Positions 1-11,275 of a DNA stretch of 64,000 nucleotides are shown one piece after another. Position numbers and translations under genes: made by a program. The stretch covers positions 806,001-870,000 of the forward strand of contig MU271149.1 of NCBI GenBank assembly GCA_021432605.1, in the 5' to 3' direction. Positions within the stretch are counted from its first letter, which is position 1, and each line of letters opens with the position of its first letter. This stretch comes from Coniochaeta sp. PMI_546 (taxonomy: Eukaryota; Ascomycota; Sordariomycetes; Coniochaetales; Coniochaetaceae). Below the pieces are notes generated by a model. The model had not been told where the DNA came from. It ran no database searches and saw only the letters and a program-made list of their open reading frames with translations.

Positions 1-3000
1 CACTGAGACATCAATATTGAAGCGCTCCGGACTCACTACTGTAGTAACGCCCACGGGGCATCTCTGGCGTACATCCACTTCATGCTACTGTTCGGCCTAG
101 GGGCTGGGAGAGAACGTTGGTATCAGCTTCAAAACGATCCGAAGTTCATTACCTCTCTTCTCCTCCAAGCACGACACGCGCACTGGCTACCGTTTGGTGG
201 ATTTAAACTATCTAGCCGTCAAGCCAGCGCAGAATTTGTAGGACCATGTCATACGGCGTCGCTCAGTTCAAAGGTTTGATCATCATTATCGTTGAAGGAG
301 AGATTCAAAGTTCGGCCAAAAGTTGCCCTTGCTTGGACAATGTTCACTGTTGAGCCTCACATGGCCAGGCAGAACCCTCAGATACGACGAAGGTGGGACT
401 GCACGGAGTCACCCAAAGTACACTGTACCCACTCAATTAAATTTGCATTACGGTGACTTGCACGCCTTTCCCACTCAGGGTGCTGAGGGTCTCGCTATCT
501 TGTAGCCCGTTTGGATTGCACTGCGGCTTGCCCTAAAATAGCGGGCACTACCGGCGTCACTAGCCTGCAATATGGAGCTCTTCAAATCTCCATTTTCCCT
601 CCACTCACCACATGAGGTTGTTCGGACGACCATGGTCGACTTCGAGAAATTACAGCGGGAACGACGAGCTCTCAGATGAGGATCAGGGGATCGAATGCAA
701 GCAACGCGAGCAACAGATTCACGGTTGGCGACGATCTTTCGTCCCTGGCTTTTCGAAGTGGACGCGCAAGATTACAGATATATCCGGGGTCAGCATAAAC
801 CAAAGCCTGACGAGAGCGTTGAGGCTATGCCGTTGGTCTCCTCAGCCCTGGTCAGGACTTGTCAACGCGCTGAAGGCTTGCGGCAAAGTCCATCATTGTT
901 GCAGCTGCTGAGAGCATGTTCGAAGTAGCAACCGGAAAATGTGTAGTGCAAGACTGCCGCTCTGACCCTTGTCTAACAAACTTTTGGAAGCGAAAACGGG
1001 GCCATCAAGAATCACACCACAGGTTTCGGATCGGCATTAAACAATCGTTGCAACCCTCTCGCGAGACGCAATGACAAAGAGGCAGTTCATCTTCATGATA
1101 CGTATGCTGGGAAAACTTAACAGGCACTCACCTACCTTGGTCCTCAGCAGGCTCACCAGCCTATGGTCGAAACTTTGGTGGGCTACTGTGCTACGGGAGA
1201 GCTGAGGTACACACGTTTGAGGTACCGACATGCCGGATGAGAGTAGTTCTCCATCGTCGCTCACGGGGCCTCGCCAACCACGAGGTTTGGAACGCGAACT
1301 CCACACACACTTCTACAACGCTTTCTTGACTAGTACTGCACAAATGGATACGCATGATTCCTCCCGGCAGCTCTGCCTTCGTGTGAGCATGCCTCTAAAG
1401 TCGTGGTTGTTCATTCCTCGGGGCGCAACACTCAGTGATTGGGCGAGTCTCAGAACTTCAAAACGCTACCATTTGGGTCACCAGCTTTCCAGGTTGTTGA
1501 GGATAGCCGACCACACGAAACAATTTTCTTCTCGGCCCGTGGTCAAGCTTTGCTGTTTACTCTGTGTGAGGTAGGCACGGTCCAGAACACATGCCGTCGA
1601 TACGGCAGTTGCCGCGAAGTAACACATCCAACATCGTGAGATCTCATGCCCGGGCCCCGTTTGGCCGGCTATCAAACGGCCCCTTGGCCGGCCAAACGCC
1701 GTCCAGGGAACACCAGCCGCGCCATGACTACCGACTCCTGTGCACCAGCGGCTAAAACAGTGAGCCGGGTCGTCCTCACGGCATCCTACATATCAAGGGC
1801 TGTTTCAGTGTCTGCAGCGAGAAGTATGCCCCTGGCCATGATCCGCGATTGTGTACACAGTAATTCATGAAGAAAGTTGCAACAGCGCCAACACTATTCC
1901 TCCCATTTGGGATGCTGCAAGAAGTTGAGATCAAAGGTGCTTTTCATTCCCGTGACTATCCAAAACTTCAATATATTCTTGTGGGGCGGGCCAAGTGAAC
2001 AGACGATCGAGATTTCGTTTCCAGGAAGCCCCTGACATGAATATGAACATATTGTACACCCGACGCAAGACGCGATTAAAGTTTATATGATGAGCAAAAG
2101 ACGTTGCATAGCCGCTACAAAGGGCCCTTTGTCGGCCACGAGTCCTCGCCGAAATACAGCGATTGGTTTGTTGCTCCATTCAGACGTCAGGAGAGTCTTC
2201 AATCAAGACGATTACTCTATCGCATCGGCTCAGGCCATCCTTCCGTGTCTCACCCCGTCATCTGTTCAGGTGGGAGACACGTACTGCCCCTCCCTGCCCC
2301 TCCTTGAATATCTTGGCTGCGAGATCTGTGACCGCTTTTCGGATCGCATCCTCTCTTCTCTTCAGGCCAGAGTCGCTCCTGGAGTAGTATTTCTGCATCA
2401 TCCACCCTCCATCTCAAACTGCATGATTTCTGTATTGGTACAATCTCTCATTCAGCAAGCGTCCTCGGTAGATACTTGTGACATGACGTTTATCGACGGA
2501 TGAGCTCAGAGACGCGAAAAGGATTGTTGAGAGACTGGGGAGGAGCTCCGAACTCGGGTCAAGAGGTCCTTAGCTCTCTGCCACGAGCTCACGCGACACT
2601 GATGGAGGGTTCTTGGCCATTGTTCAAGCAGGCAGCGTCTTCCTTTGAAGAATCTCGATCAGGTGTGAACCGTCGCGAAATAGCGGGACCTGGTTTAATA
2701 TGCAAGATTCGGGTCATTCCTACATTACTTCTACGAATGGGACTTGCTGCCGTTATCATGCAATCAGTCTGACGATCAGCAAAGTTGGTTGGATCGCCAG
2801 ACCTGTCCGGCGATGGAGGTCTAGCACTCCCCACACTCCATCTGCTCGTGACCATATCGCCATCGCCTTCCTGAATGGCATCCGCCCTCAGTGCTTCAGT
2901 GGCGTCATTACGACCCTCCAGTTGCTGAGCGGCTTTCCGATTCAAGTCACGCCGACATCCTGATGTCCTACCACGATGCACGGCTTGTCTCTGCTTACTC

Positions 3001-3993
3001 CTGACCCCTATACGATGGTGTGTCTTTGCAACCCTGGCTCCGCCACCCTCTGTACTGCTGTAAAACGAGCTGTTAACGCGTGGAGAATCAAGCTATCAGT
3101 TGCCGTATCTATGTCGACGACTTTAGTTTGGAATTCGGTGCTTCAACAGCTGTTCCTCTTCGAGAAGCATGGAACTACCCCTTCATCGAAGCGGCTGGAG
3201 GTCGTTATACGAAGCCTGTTGACGTGGCCAGGTGCAATACTATACATATTCTTGCTATTCTCTTCCCCTGATCTGGCTCTATTTACAGGTGCAGTGCACC
3301 TGTCACCGCAGCAACTTAACAGCAACGTTCGTAAGGTGGCAAGCGTCACCCCCTTAACATCATCTCTTTCGGTGCTGTTCCTGTGAAGTTTGAAGGTTTC
3401 TTCACAAGAGCCATGCTATGCCTAAGCTTGTCTCTGGTCGGCCAGGCGGGTGGAGCTAAGCTTGCTTCTTTCGCCGAAAACTACAGAGAATCTACCAACA
3501 CAGCTCACGGGAAGACTCGGTGTCCGACCGCAGAGGCGTGATCTTGGGAGGAAAAATACACGAGCCTTTTCAAGGAATAGCCACCGTTTCCCAAGACCTA
3601 CACTGGGCTGCGTACGTCGGCTTTGCATTGGATGCTCAGTCGATGACCGATGCCCGGAGAATATGCTTGCTTAGGCGGTGCTCAAAGAGGTCTTCTGAGC
3701 GGTGGGCGGGATTCATGAACAGATTTCTGATCCACCCTAACTGCTGCTGGGAATCAAACGAAAAAAGGTCATCGTCGGCCGCCTGAAGGTCTTCTTGTGG
3801 ATTACGCTCTCAGTCAACTCACAGGACCTTGCACGGTTGAACGTGAGCGTGGATTTCTTGCTAATTGAAGTGTTCGGATTTTTGTTGTGGTCATGCTTAG
3901 GAAAACCCAGCCCTCGTCCTCGAGTCATTCACCCACATAAACTGCCTTAACGTCCAAACGCAGCATCAATCGGAACCACATTCGATTCCTTCA
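1..3993. other. Gene-poor stretch, no convincing CDS
   Basis: No open frame in this stretch exceeds about 140 codons, none resembles a known family, and I could not join neighbouring frames into a spliced gene. Several apparent frames begin at non-ATG codons. The base composition does not look extremely AT-rich, so there is no obvious RIP signature by eye. An 11-bp inverted repeat lies at 1658-1698. A decayed element or an RNA gene cannot be excluded from sequence alone. Confidence 0.6.
1658..1698. repeat. Perfect 11-bp inverted repeat, 19-nt spacer
   Basis: The left arm CGTTTGGCCGG (1658-1668) is matched by the exact reverse complement CCGGCCAAACG (1688-1698). The 19-nt spacer repeats part of the arm (AAACGGCC), so alternative foldings exist. 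It could form a stable hairpin. No gene is next to it and its role is unknown. Confidence 0.7.
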
Positions 3994-4064
3994 TCGGGTA
4001 TGGTGTAGCGGTAACATCGATGACTCTCACTCATCAGCCCGGGGTTCGACTCCCCGTATCCGAG
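3994..4064 (+). tRNA. tRNA-Glu (anticodon CTC)
   Basis: A full cloverleaf can be drawn. The acceptor stem TCGGGTA (3994-4000) pairs with TATCCGA (4057-4063), with one G-T wobble. The anticodon stem GATGA/TCATC encloses the loop CTCTCAC, giving anticodon CTC, which reads GAG (Glu). The T stem CGGGG/CCCCG holds a TTCGACT loop, and TGGTGTAGCGG forms the D-arm region, matching the GGTGTAG box A typical of eukaryotic tRNA-Glu. No intron is seen. The discriminator is G4064. CCA is not encoded, as usual in eukaryotes. Confidence 0.93.
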
Positions 4065-4478
4065 ACTTGAATTCAGCCTTTCGTGAGGAAGGTAAGCTTT
4101 TTTTGCCTTTTGTCGTTGCGCCACCAATGGCGACGTTCAGTCCAAGGATTTTGGAGCTTGCCAGTTGGGTGTGAACGGAGAGAAGGACCTGGACCAGGTC
4201 GTTCAGTCGACCGGTCTGTCGTGCGTAATAGTGATAGGCGAGTGGGAAAGATGGCTTATCACATTGGGAACTGTCAGCAGCACCCTATCGACAGGGCAGT
4301 GGTTTGTGGTGCTGAGAAGATGGTTATTCATTAGCATATCTCGTTGGCCTCGGTCCACAGGCAATGAACACAATTAATGGGTATAGAACTCAAAGAAGCC
4401 CGCTCTCAAAGCAGGAAACAGAAATCCAACCAAAGAGTAACATCTACAGACATGTAACGGACCCATCCCGTCTCCCCC
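4065..4478. other. Intergenic, no feature seen
   Basis: This lies between the tRNA and the 3' end of the IQ-motif gene. A T-run at 4099-4104 shortly after the tRNA is a plausible Pol III terminator. I see nothing else. Confidence 0.5.
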
Positions 4479-6569
4479 TTATAAGGCATCAGTAGGTCCC
4501 TCATGAGCCTCCCCCTGTGCAGCAACCCCAGTCCCGCGGTCCCCATCCGGCCCTCTCTGGCCCCTTGGTTCGCTCGGATGGATGTGTAACTTCTGCATGA
4601 CCTTCACATGCGCACTATTCTCCTCCCTCCGGCCCTCCTCTTCCTCTAGGAATTTTCTTTCCTTAGCCGCGCTCTGGCTCTTGTCCTGCTCCTGCTCCTC
4701 CTTCCTCCTCAGCTCCTCCGGCGCGACGATCCTATCCTTCCGATGCGTTATCTTCTTCAGTATATCCTTCCCCTTCTTCCTCGTCTTGACATACGCCTCT
4801 AGCCCGACAAGAACGGCATAGCTCTTCGATATCGACACGTGGCTCATATCCACGCCTTCCTCCTTGAGACTCTTGACGAAGGCGCGGAAGTTGGAGGCCG
4901 GAGGACGGTAGTGTCCGCTCAGAGGGGAGAGGGAGGTGAGACGCCCGTTCTTGATCTTGATCAAGCCCGCCGCAGAGATGCGGCTTCCCTGCAGGAAGGA
5001 GCTGTGCTGGAATGCGCCGCTGTTCTTGATGCCCACGTACAGCCGGAAACTCGTGTCCGCCACGAATATCCACGTATTCTTCTTGACAGACTTGCGTAGC
5101 AACTTGTTGAAGATAGTTGAGGCGGACATGTGCGTCACTTTCTTGACGCCTTTGGCTTGGTCGACACTCGGCGTCGCATACTTGGCCGCCTGCGCGGCTT
5201 CCATTTCCGCTTCGGACGGACGGTGGTGTTCGTCATCGTCGTCGTCAGACGAACTCTCCCCCGTGCTCGAGTCGCCAAGCAGCCGCGTGCTGTACACATT
5301 CTCGTCCAGCGGCTTGTACGCCGGCGTCGGGTCGTCCGCCGGCACGATGCCGTGGATGCTATCCTTCCATTTCTCCGTCGTGTCGATCCGCGCGCCGTTC
5401 TTGGCCCAGCAGAGGCGGCCTTCCTCGTCCACCTTGACGAGGTAGTGCTGCCTTTCTTCCCTGGACAGATACCGCACGCACTCGCGGTCGAGGCGTTCGC
5501 GCGGACAGGCCTCGATGTCGATGAAGCGCCCTTGGCCGTAGTCGAGCCAGTAAAAAAAGTTCTCGTTGGTATCTGCCTTTTTCCACTCCTCGTGGTAGAT
5601 CCGTAGGTTGGAGCCGTAGCGGTGCTTGAGGTCTACCATCTCGAGAAAGTACTGCAGGCCCATCGTCTTCGCATCCTTCTTCCTCTTCTCTTTGGCCTCT
5701 TCTCTCCGCCGCCTTGCGGCTTCCTTCTCTTGGGACGTCCGGCTTCGGTCCGACTCAACCGAGGACTCGGAAGACGAAGACTCGGAGTCAGATTCACCGG
5801 GCTCATCGGCATCATTGCCCGCTCGGCGGGCGATGGTTGCAGCCTTCTTCCAATTCTGCCTCGCCGTAGATGTGCGACTGCCCTTCCCCGGGCTGGCGCC
5901 GTCGATGGATGCACGAGCCCCACCAAGCGCATCATCATCATCGTCCTCATCAGAGAAACCAACTCCTCTAGCCCTCGGCCTGTTCAGTTCCCTGAATTGC
6001 GCCTCACGTATCGCATGGACCCACCGTGTTGAGGCATCTATGCCTAGGCCTTTCATCTCACGCCGGACCCGATAGCCCCGGTACGTGCGCTGAATGACGG
6101 CCGCGGCATGTGCGCGCTTCGAGTCCTCTTCCCCTTCCTCCGGAGTCTTTCCTGCCTGGCTCCGGTGGCCGAAGAAGGTGGAAAGGCTGCCATGTCCACG
6201 GCTGCTTGTCGGCCTCGGCGCATCGGGCCGAGGTAGGGAGACATCTTGAGCGGATTTGCGTTGGAGCTCGCGCGAGCGCCGCTTTAGCTCTGCTTCTCTG
6301 TCGACTTGCACGCTGGATATGTGTGCGATCTCCTCCTTGGACGGGACGACGAGGGAGTCCAGGTAGCCTTTGCGGGATTGGTGTGAGTGAGTTGTGTGGG
6401 AGGACTGAGGCCGTAGTCCTGGTCGCTCTTCTCCGGGACTGTGCGGAGGGGTTGGTGGCATGGCTTGTGCTTGTGCTTGCGGTTGCGACTCGGGCGGCGG
6501 GGGAGGGGCCCCTAGTTCAGGTACCGAGGCCGATGCTGGTTTGTATTCTTCTGACAGCGGAGGACCCAT
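4479..6569 (-). CDS. IQ calmodulin-binding motif protein
   Basis: This is a single-exon frame of 696 residues. The start is the first true ATG at 6569; the frame is open slightly further upstream only from a TTG. The N-terminus is Pro/Gln/Ser-rich and low complexity. At about residues 155-174 there is an IQ motif (AVIQRTYRGYRVRRE pattern, IQxxxRGxxxR), the standard calmodulin or light-chain binding site. An acidic Ser/Asp/Glu-rich linker and a basic coiled-coil-like stretch (RRRREEAKEKRKK) follow. Two blocks after it look globular: one with NENFFYWLDYGQGR, the other with NTWIFVADTSFRLYVGIK. The C-terminus is again charged. Fungal genomes commonly encode this architecture as an uncharacterised 'IQ calmodulin-binding motif' protein. 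Binding to calmodulin is inferred from the motif; cellular role unknown. Confidence 0.85.
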   Translation of the reverse strand: MGPPLSEEYKPASASVPELGAPPPPPESQPQAQAQAMPPTPPHSPGEERPGLRPQSSHTTHSHQSRKGYLDSLVVPSKEEIAHISSVQVDREAELKRRSRELQRKSAQDVSLPRPDAPRPTSSRGHGSLSTFFGHRSQAGKTPEEGEEDSKRAHAAAVIQRTYRGYRVRREMKGLGIDASTRWVHAIREAQFRELNRPRARGVGFSDEDDDDDALGGARASIDGASPGKGSRTSTARQNWKKAATIARRAGNDADEPGESDSESSSSESSVESDRSRTSQEKEAARRRREEAKEKRKKDAKTMGLQYFLEMVDLKHRYGSNLRIYHEEWKKADTNENFFYWLDYGQGRFIDIEACPRERLDRECVRYLSREERQHYLVKVDEEGRLCWAKNGARIDTTEKWKDSIHGIVPADDPTPAYKPLDENVYSTRLLGDSSTGESSSDDDDDEHHRPSEAEMEAAQAAKYATPSVDQAKGVKKVTHMSASTIFNKLLRKSVKKNTWIFVADTSFRLYVGIKNSGAFQHSSFLQGSRISAAGLIKIKNGRLTSLSPLSGHYRPPASNFRAFVKSLKEEGVDMSHVSISKSYAVLVGLEAYVKTRKKGKDILKKITHRKDRIVAPEELRRKEEQEQDKSQSAAKERKFLEEEEGRREENSAHVKVMQKLHIHPSEPRGQRGPDGDRGTGVAAQGEAHEGPTDAL

Positions 6570-7462
6570 CGCGTGCAAAGGTAATCACTGGCCAAGCAAA
6601 GTATATACACAAAGAGAGACGAGTGCACCGTTGGTGAGTCCCAGCAGCAGCAGCGACGTCGGGAGGTTTAAGTGCAGGAGAGGCAGCTGAACAAGATGCG
6701 CGCGTGGTAACCAAAGATGGCTGTCGCCATCGAACAGCGCAGGGTCTTATGGCGTACGCCACGCAAGATAGCCGCAAAACAAGGGTCCTCGGCCGCTGTA
6801 GTGCCTGCTAAACTTCAAGAATGCCAAGCCTTTAGGATCCTTCAGCAGCAACCAGGCGAGGTAGCCAGTGAAATCGTGGGGATCAGCGGGAGGTTCTCGC
6901 AGCACTGTCACAGCCCCAGTGGCGCAATTACATGGGACTACGCGGCAGCTGCTGTAAACAATGAAGATGAAATGAGAAGAAAGGAAGGCAGGGGCAGGGT
7001 TCAGTGAGCATCAAAGACACATATTGAGAATGGATCTCATTGAGACTTTTCCTGAGGAAAATATCTGATGCTGAATTGCCAAGTTATCTCACCCTTCGGC
7101 CAGCGACGTCATACCGCGATACAAGCCTTAGTCGACAGGAATACCCCGGCCACTTCAGGCCGGCCCTGTAGGGCAATTAAGACAGGGTGGATAAGACTAC
7201 ACAGTACACTTAGGTACCTCCCAACACGTGTACGGAAAGACGGATTACCGGCAACCCCGTGGAGGAAGTGTACAGTACCATGCACGTGGGGGAACATTCA
7301 AACCCCGAGTCGACACCTCCAAAACCTCTTGGTTTAGGTAAGGTACTTGTATACGGTAAGGTATGTATAGGGGAAACTCTTCATATTCTCAATCTCTCGC
7401 TAACAGGCAAATATACAAACGACAGCAACCAAAAGCAGAGAACCTAGTCTGACACACCCTCC
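6570..7462. other. Intergenic region
   Basis: This holds the promoter side of the IQ gene and the 3' side of the SDR gene. No CDS is supported. It contains two copies of a TAGGTAAGGTA-type motif (7335-7346 and 7355-7363), which recurs in intergenic DNA throughout the window. Confidence 0.5.
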
Positions 7463-8359
7463 TCAAAAGTCACTCGCATAATCCACCAACTTGGCAACAT
7501 CCTCCCACTCCCGGATCCTCGCTTCGTACTGTCCAATCCGCTCCCTAATCTGCCGCACAGTATCGCTCCCCAGCGGCAACCTGACCGGAATCTCCCTTCC
7601 CTTCGCAACCCCTTCCTTAGTCAAGACATCGACAATAACCCTCCCGGCCTTCTCCACATCTCCGGGCTGCTTCCCGTTCACGGCGTCCATCGCATCCTTC
7701 AACTGCCTCACCGGACCCTCCTTGTACACCTCCAGCTCCCGCTTGGCAATGACCCTCCTCTCCCTGCCGTCGACCTTCTGCAGAAACTCGGTCCTCGTAT
7801 ATCCGGGCTCGACGCAGCACACGTCGATGCCAAACGGCTTCAGCTCCGCCGCCAGCCCCTCGCTGATGGAACTCACGGCCTGCTTGGTGGAGCAGTAGTG
7901 CGCGATAGCCGGACCGGAGTTGTAGCTCCCCAGGCTCCCAAAGGTAACCAGACTCGCGATGCCGTCCTTGGCCGACTCCCGCAGGTAAGGGGCCGCGGCG
8001 CGCGCAATGTTGAGTATGCCGAAGACGTTGGTGTTGTAGACGTCCTGCACCTCTTGCTGCGTGGCCTCCTCCACGGCCCCGACGAGGATGTACCCCGCCG
8101 CGTTGACGACGTGGGTGAGCTTGCCGTAGATGGCGGCTGCTTCCTTGAGTTTGGCGTCGAGGGTGGCCTGGTCCGCCGTGACATCGAGGTCCAGCACGGC
8201 GGCGCCCTTGGACTCGAGGAGGGTCAGCTTGGAGCTGTTGCGGGCGGTGGCGATGACCCTGTGCCCGCGGCTGAGGGCCTCGAGGGCGATTTGCTTGCCG
8301 AAGCCGCTTGATGTGGCCGTGATGAACCAGACCGGGGTTGAATCTGCTTGGGAGCTCAT
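7463..8359 (-). CDS. Short-chain dehydrogenase/reductase (classical SDR)
   Basis: This is a single exon of 298 residues. I chose the ATG at 8359, which places the Rossmann motif near the N-terminus; the frame runs 42 codons further upstream but that part does not look like protein. The cofactor motif is T14-A-T-S-S-G-F-G21, a variant of TGxxxGxG with the first Gly replaced by Ala. NAAG (N86) is the NNAG-type structural motif, S142 is the likely catalytic Ser, and Y155-C-S-T-K159 is the YxxxK catalytic pair. This supports an NAD(P)(H)-dependent oxidoreductase acting on an unknown alcohol or ketone. It resembles fungal oxidoreductases labelled 'SDR family NAD(P)-dependent'. No biosynthetic cluster partner is visible beside it. 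Confidence 0.92.
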   Translation of the reverse strand: MSSQADSTPVWFITATSSGFGKQIALEALSRGHRVIATARNSSKLTLLESKGAAVLDLDVTADQATLDAKLKEAAAIYGKLTHVVNAAGYILVGAVEEATQQEVQDVYNTNVFGILNIARAAAPYLRESAKDGIASLVTFGSLGSYNSGPAIAHYCSTKQAVSSISEGLAAELKPFGIDVCCVEPGYTRTEFLQKVDGRERRVIAKRELEVYKEGPVRQLKDAMDAVNGKQPGDVEKAGRVIVDVLTKEGVAKGREIPVRLPLGSDTVRQIRERIGQYEARIREWEDVAKLVDYASDF

Positions 8360-9788
8360 GGTGAAGGTGAGATGATGAAGTGTGGTAAGTTGGATATAGT
8401 AGAGATGTTTGACGGGATTGGTCTTCGATTGTTCGAAAAGTTGTAGAGAAATGATTACTATGGCTGTATTGTCTGTAGGCTTCATCCTCGTTCAAGGAGG
8501 CATTCGACTCTTTATATATTCAGTAAAGATGTGCCAAGTGCCATGGCCATCTTGAACCCTTGAACGAAGCATCACTTAAACGCCGCGGAACACAAGCTTG
8601 CTTCCGAAACGCTGATGACGGCTTTGAGATCGTGCACACAGTATTGGAGGGTGCCAAAAGGGATTATGTCCGTGGTGCTCAGTGTTAGGATTCCATTGCG
8701 GCCGCATGCCCGTACTGGAGCGAATAGCAATCAATATAAAGGCCGATGTCGTTGGCTTCTTGTTTCGTCGCTGTTAACTTGTGTGTGACAGTGCTCTTCG
8801 GCGATTACTAAGTTGGGACACACATCGCCGAAAGAGCCAAGACTGTCAAGAGACCTGTGGCTTAGGTAACTTGCCGCTGGCTGCGTTCAAGGTCGGACAA
8901 AGTTCCGCATGTCGGCCGCCTATGATTGACTCTTGCTGGTCTTCGTTCGCTTCCAGCGTCCAATAGTCAAGACGAGCGAACTCAATCCACCATAAGATGA
9001 TGATCTACAGTGGCCGTGTTGCTAACCTCGAGCTACTCCTCGACGACTAGAGTCTACGAGCTGTATCAAGCTGTGCGCAATCCAAATCTGATGGTGATGT
9101 TAGCCTTAGTCGAATAGGCCGTTGGAAGCCTCTGCTCTATCTTCAAGACTTTGTAGGGACTTGCTGAGGCGAATAACCAGCTGATTCTAGATATCCCAAG
9201 CTCGACGACTGAATACTTGTTGATGGGATTCAATTTCGCAAGCTTGCTAAGGACATCTGGTGCACAATTTATGGGTAGCGATACCCGGGTATGATAAACG
9301 AGTCGCATTATCGGCGATGTAATAGACCTGTCCGTCTTGAGATGGCTGAAATGGTGGAAATGATGGAAGAGGATGTGCCCACGAGCAGAAAGCCCCTGCT
9401 GGATTTATTATAATCTGTCGGAATTTTATTATGCGAGCTCTATGGTGAGAGAGTTGCGTGAATTGGTGATGACGTTGAGAGGTCAACTTCCGTACAACAG
9501 GCGAAGCAGCTTCATCTGGGGTTTATAAGTCCACCGTGCCGAAAATGAAATGTTGTGCAAGACTAACACACTGCCGCGAAGATTGAACCAGGTCAAGCGA
9601 GTAGAGGAAATCATCATAGTAGTCATGACGACTGTATAAAGGGTTGCTTCTATCATCAAAGCTGCGCGCTTGTTTGCCCTTGTTATTTACATTAGTATTA
9701 ACTCATGTCTTATACGTGGACCAACGGGCAGTATCGTATCAGGTCATACATCCACGCCCCTACATTAGGCGTATATATCGTAATATGT
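8360..9788. other. Intergenic region upstream of SDR gene
   Basis: Apart from the TATA candidate at 8511-8518 I see no supported gene. The small minus-strand frames near 9066-9486 have no recognisable domain and are probably chance. Confidence 0.5.
8511..8518 (-). promoter_or_regulatory. TATA-box candidate of the SDR gene
   Basis: TATATAAA on the minus strand lies about 150 nt upstream of the SDR start codon at 8359, a suitable position for a Pol II promoter with a short leader. No expression evidence is available. Confidence 0.45.
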
Positions 9789-10760
9789 TCAAGAGAATAG
9801 AAAGTCCTTGAGCACCGGGGATCCGGAGAACTCTGGATTCAGCAATATGCAACTATAGTAGACATCGTCAGTAACATCTCATTGACCACGTGACAGACAT
9901 CTCCGGCGAGACACCTGCCCATAGCAGCAACGTACTTCAAGAAGTATTGTAAACCCGCCCTCCGCTTCTCGAGGAATCGCGGGCGGAACTTCGATATCAC
10001 ACTCTTTGGGGGGAGGACAGGCACCGCCGCCTCGAAGTTGGGAAACGTCTGTATCAGCCGTGCTCGGAAGTCATCGAACTCGGAGTAGCGCTTTCGGATG
10101 TTCATGAAGGAGCCCTGATCCCGGTGTCAGCATCAATCGTTTGTCTCGTCCACAGGAGCATTCCGGTCCGAGGTAACAACTTACGCTTAATGTCTCGACC
10201 CGTATATTCCACACCACGAACGCCCCGATGTTCGTCGCGCTCCCATTGACAACGACATGACTGTCGACCTCCACGCTCTTAGCCCAGCAGGCACGATTGC
10301 GGTCGCGTCCGTAGATATCTCCGTTGCCTGCCTCGGAGGAAACATCTTCATTGTCTTGTAGTGTGATTGCACCCGCCGGTAGGACGCTATCTGACGACGC
10401 TGTGCGATTATGGCCATTGTGCGGTCGGAGGGTGTTGCCGTTGGCATTTATGTTGCTCAACTGCCAGTATGGTGGAGAGGTGACCGGCGACACAACCCGT
10501 GATGTGGTCGAATCGGAGTCAGCTCCGGCGCCGGCGTCGGAGGCGGACACATCGCTGGTTGTGTCGGAGAAGAGGGGGACGAGGTCGGTCGTTTGTAAAG
10601 TTGGCGGTGCTGTGCTGCTTGCCTCGCCGCTCACTGTCGTCGTAACTGGCTTCCCATTTGCGGTCGGGGTGTGCACAGGTGTAGCGCCATCGTTGGCTAC
10701 TTTCGTTGGACCGGATTCTGGTTGTCGCGATTGCGGGCGGTGGTCTATCTCGGACGCCAT
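9789..10760 (-). CDS. PX-domain protein, YPT35-like endosomal adaptor
   Basis: Three exons join to 279 residues: 10760-10185, 10114-9916/9915 and 9852-9789. Intron 1 (10115-10184) has GTAAGT, a GCTGAC branch site and CAG. Intron 2 (9853-9914) has a TTACTGAC branch site and TAG. The first 150 residues are Ser/Thr/Pro-rich and disordered. The C-terminal half is a PX domain: a strand with VVWNIRVETLS, the basic-aromatic RKRYSEF motif, the proline turn VLPPKS, an Arg-rich helix (EKRRAGLQYFLKYV) and the ending LNPEFSGSPVLKDFLF. PX domains bind PI3P on endosomes. Size and C-terminal ending match yeast Ypt35, which recruits Vps13 to endosomes and vacuole; that role here is inferred. Confidence 0.85.
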
Positions 10761-11275
10761 TCAGCCATGGGACGGGTCGCAGAGTCCTCCTAGGAGGCGA
10801 CTGCGCTCGGGTTTTATATTGCTGTAAAGAAGTGTGAAGGAGTCGCGATTGCTGGTTTGCGATGACGCGGAAAGGGAGTTTGAGTGGTGATGTCGAAAAG
10901 TGGCGATTAGGGATAAGCCGCGCAAGCACTCTATCGCGGTTTAAGGTCTGACTGGAGCACTTTGATACCTACCTTACTTTATTCGCAGACTACTACCTCA
11001 ACTTCAATCAGACAGTTCGAATACACGAAGGTGGACTTGAAGTAAGTCCACATTACTTTCTTGAACGTAATTTCTGTTGCATGTACTCTCTTTTCATGCT
11101 GGGCACTCGCGATCTCCCTTCGACCTTACGTCATCGGCGAAAGACACGATATCGGTGTTCAATGGAGGGAGAGGCCGAACAAACGACATTCGCAAATAAT
11201 TCTAACTCCATGGACCTGCAGCTATGATATCTGACGGAAAGAAAAGGGACACTCATGTGTCAAACAAAAATATAA
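10761..11275. other. Intergenic region, PX-gene promoter
   Basis: This lies between the start of the PX gene and the 3' end of the GRE2-like gene. It contains TACCTACCTTAC at 10966-10977, one of the recurrent intergenic motifs. No gene is seen. Confidence 0.5.

Noticed and set aside
1-3993. Degenerate transposon
   Set aside because: I see no reverse transcriptase or transposase motifs, terminal repeats or target duplications, so I do not call one.
8360-8485. 42-codon extension of the SDR
   Set aside because: The Rossmann motif lies correctly from the ATG at 8359, and the extension is unlike protein.
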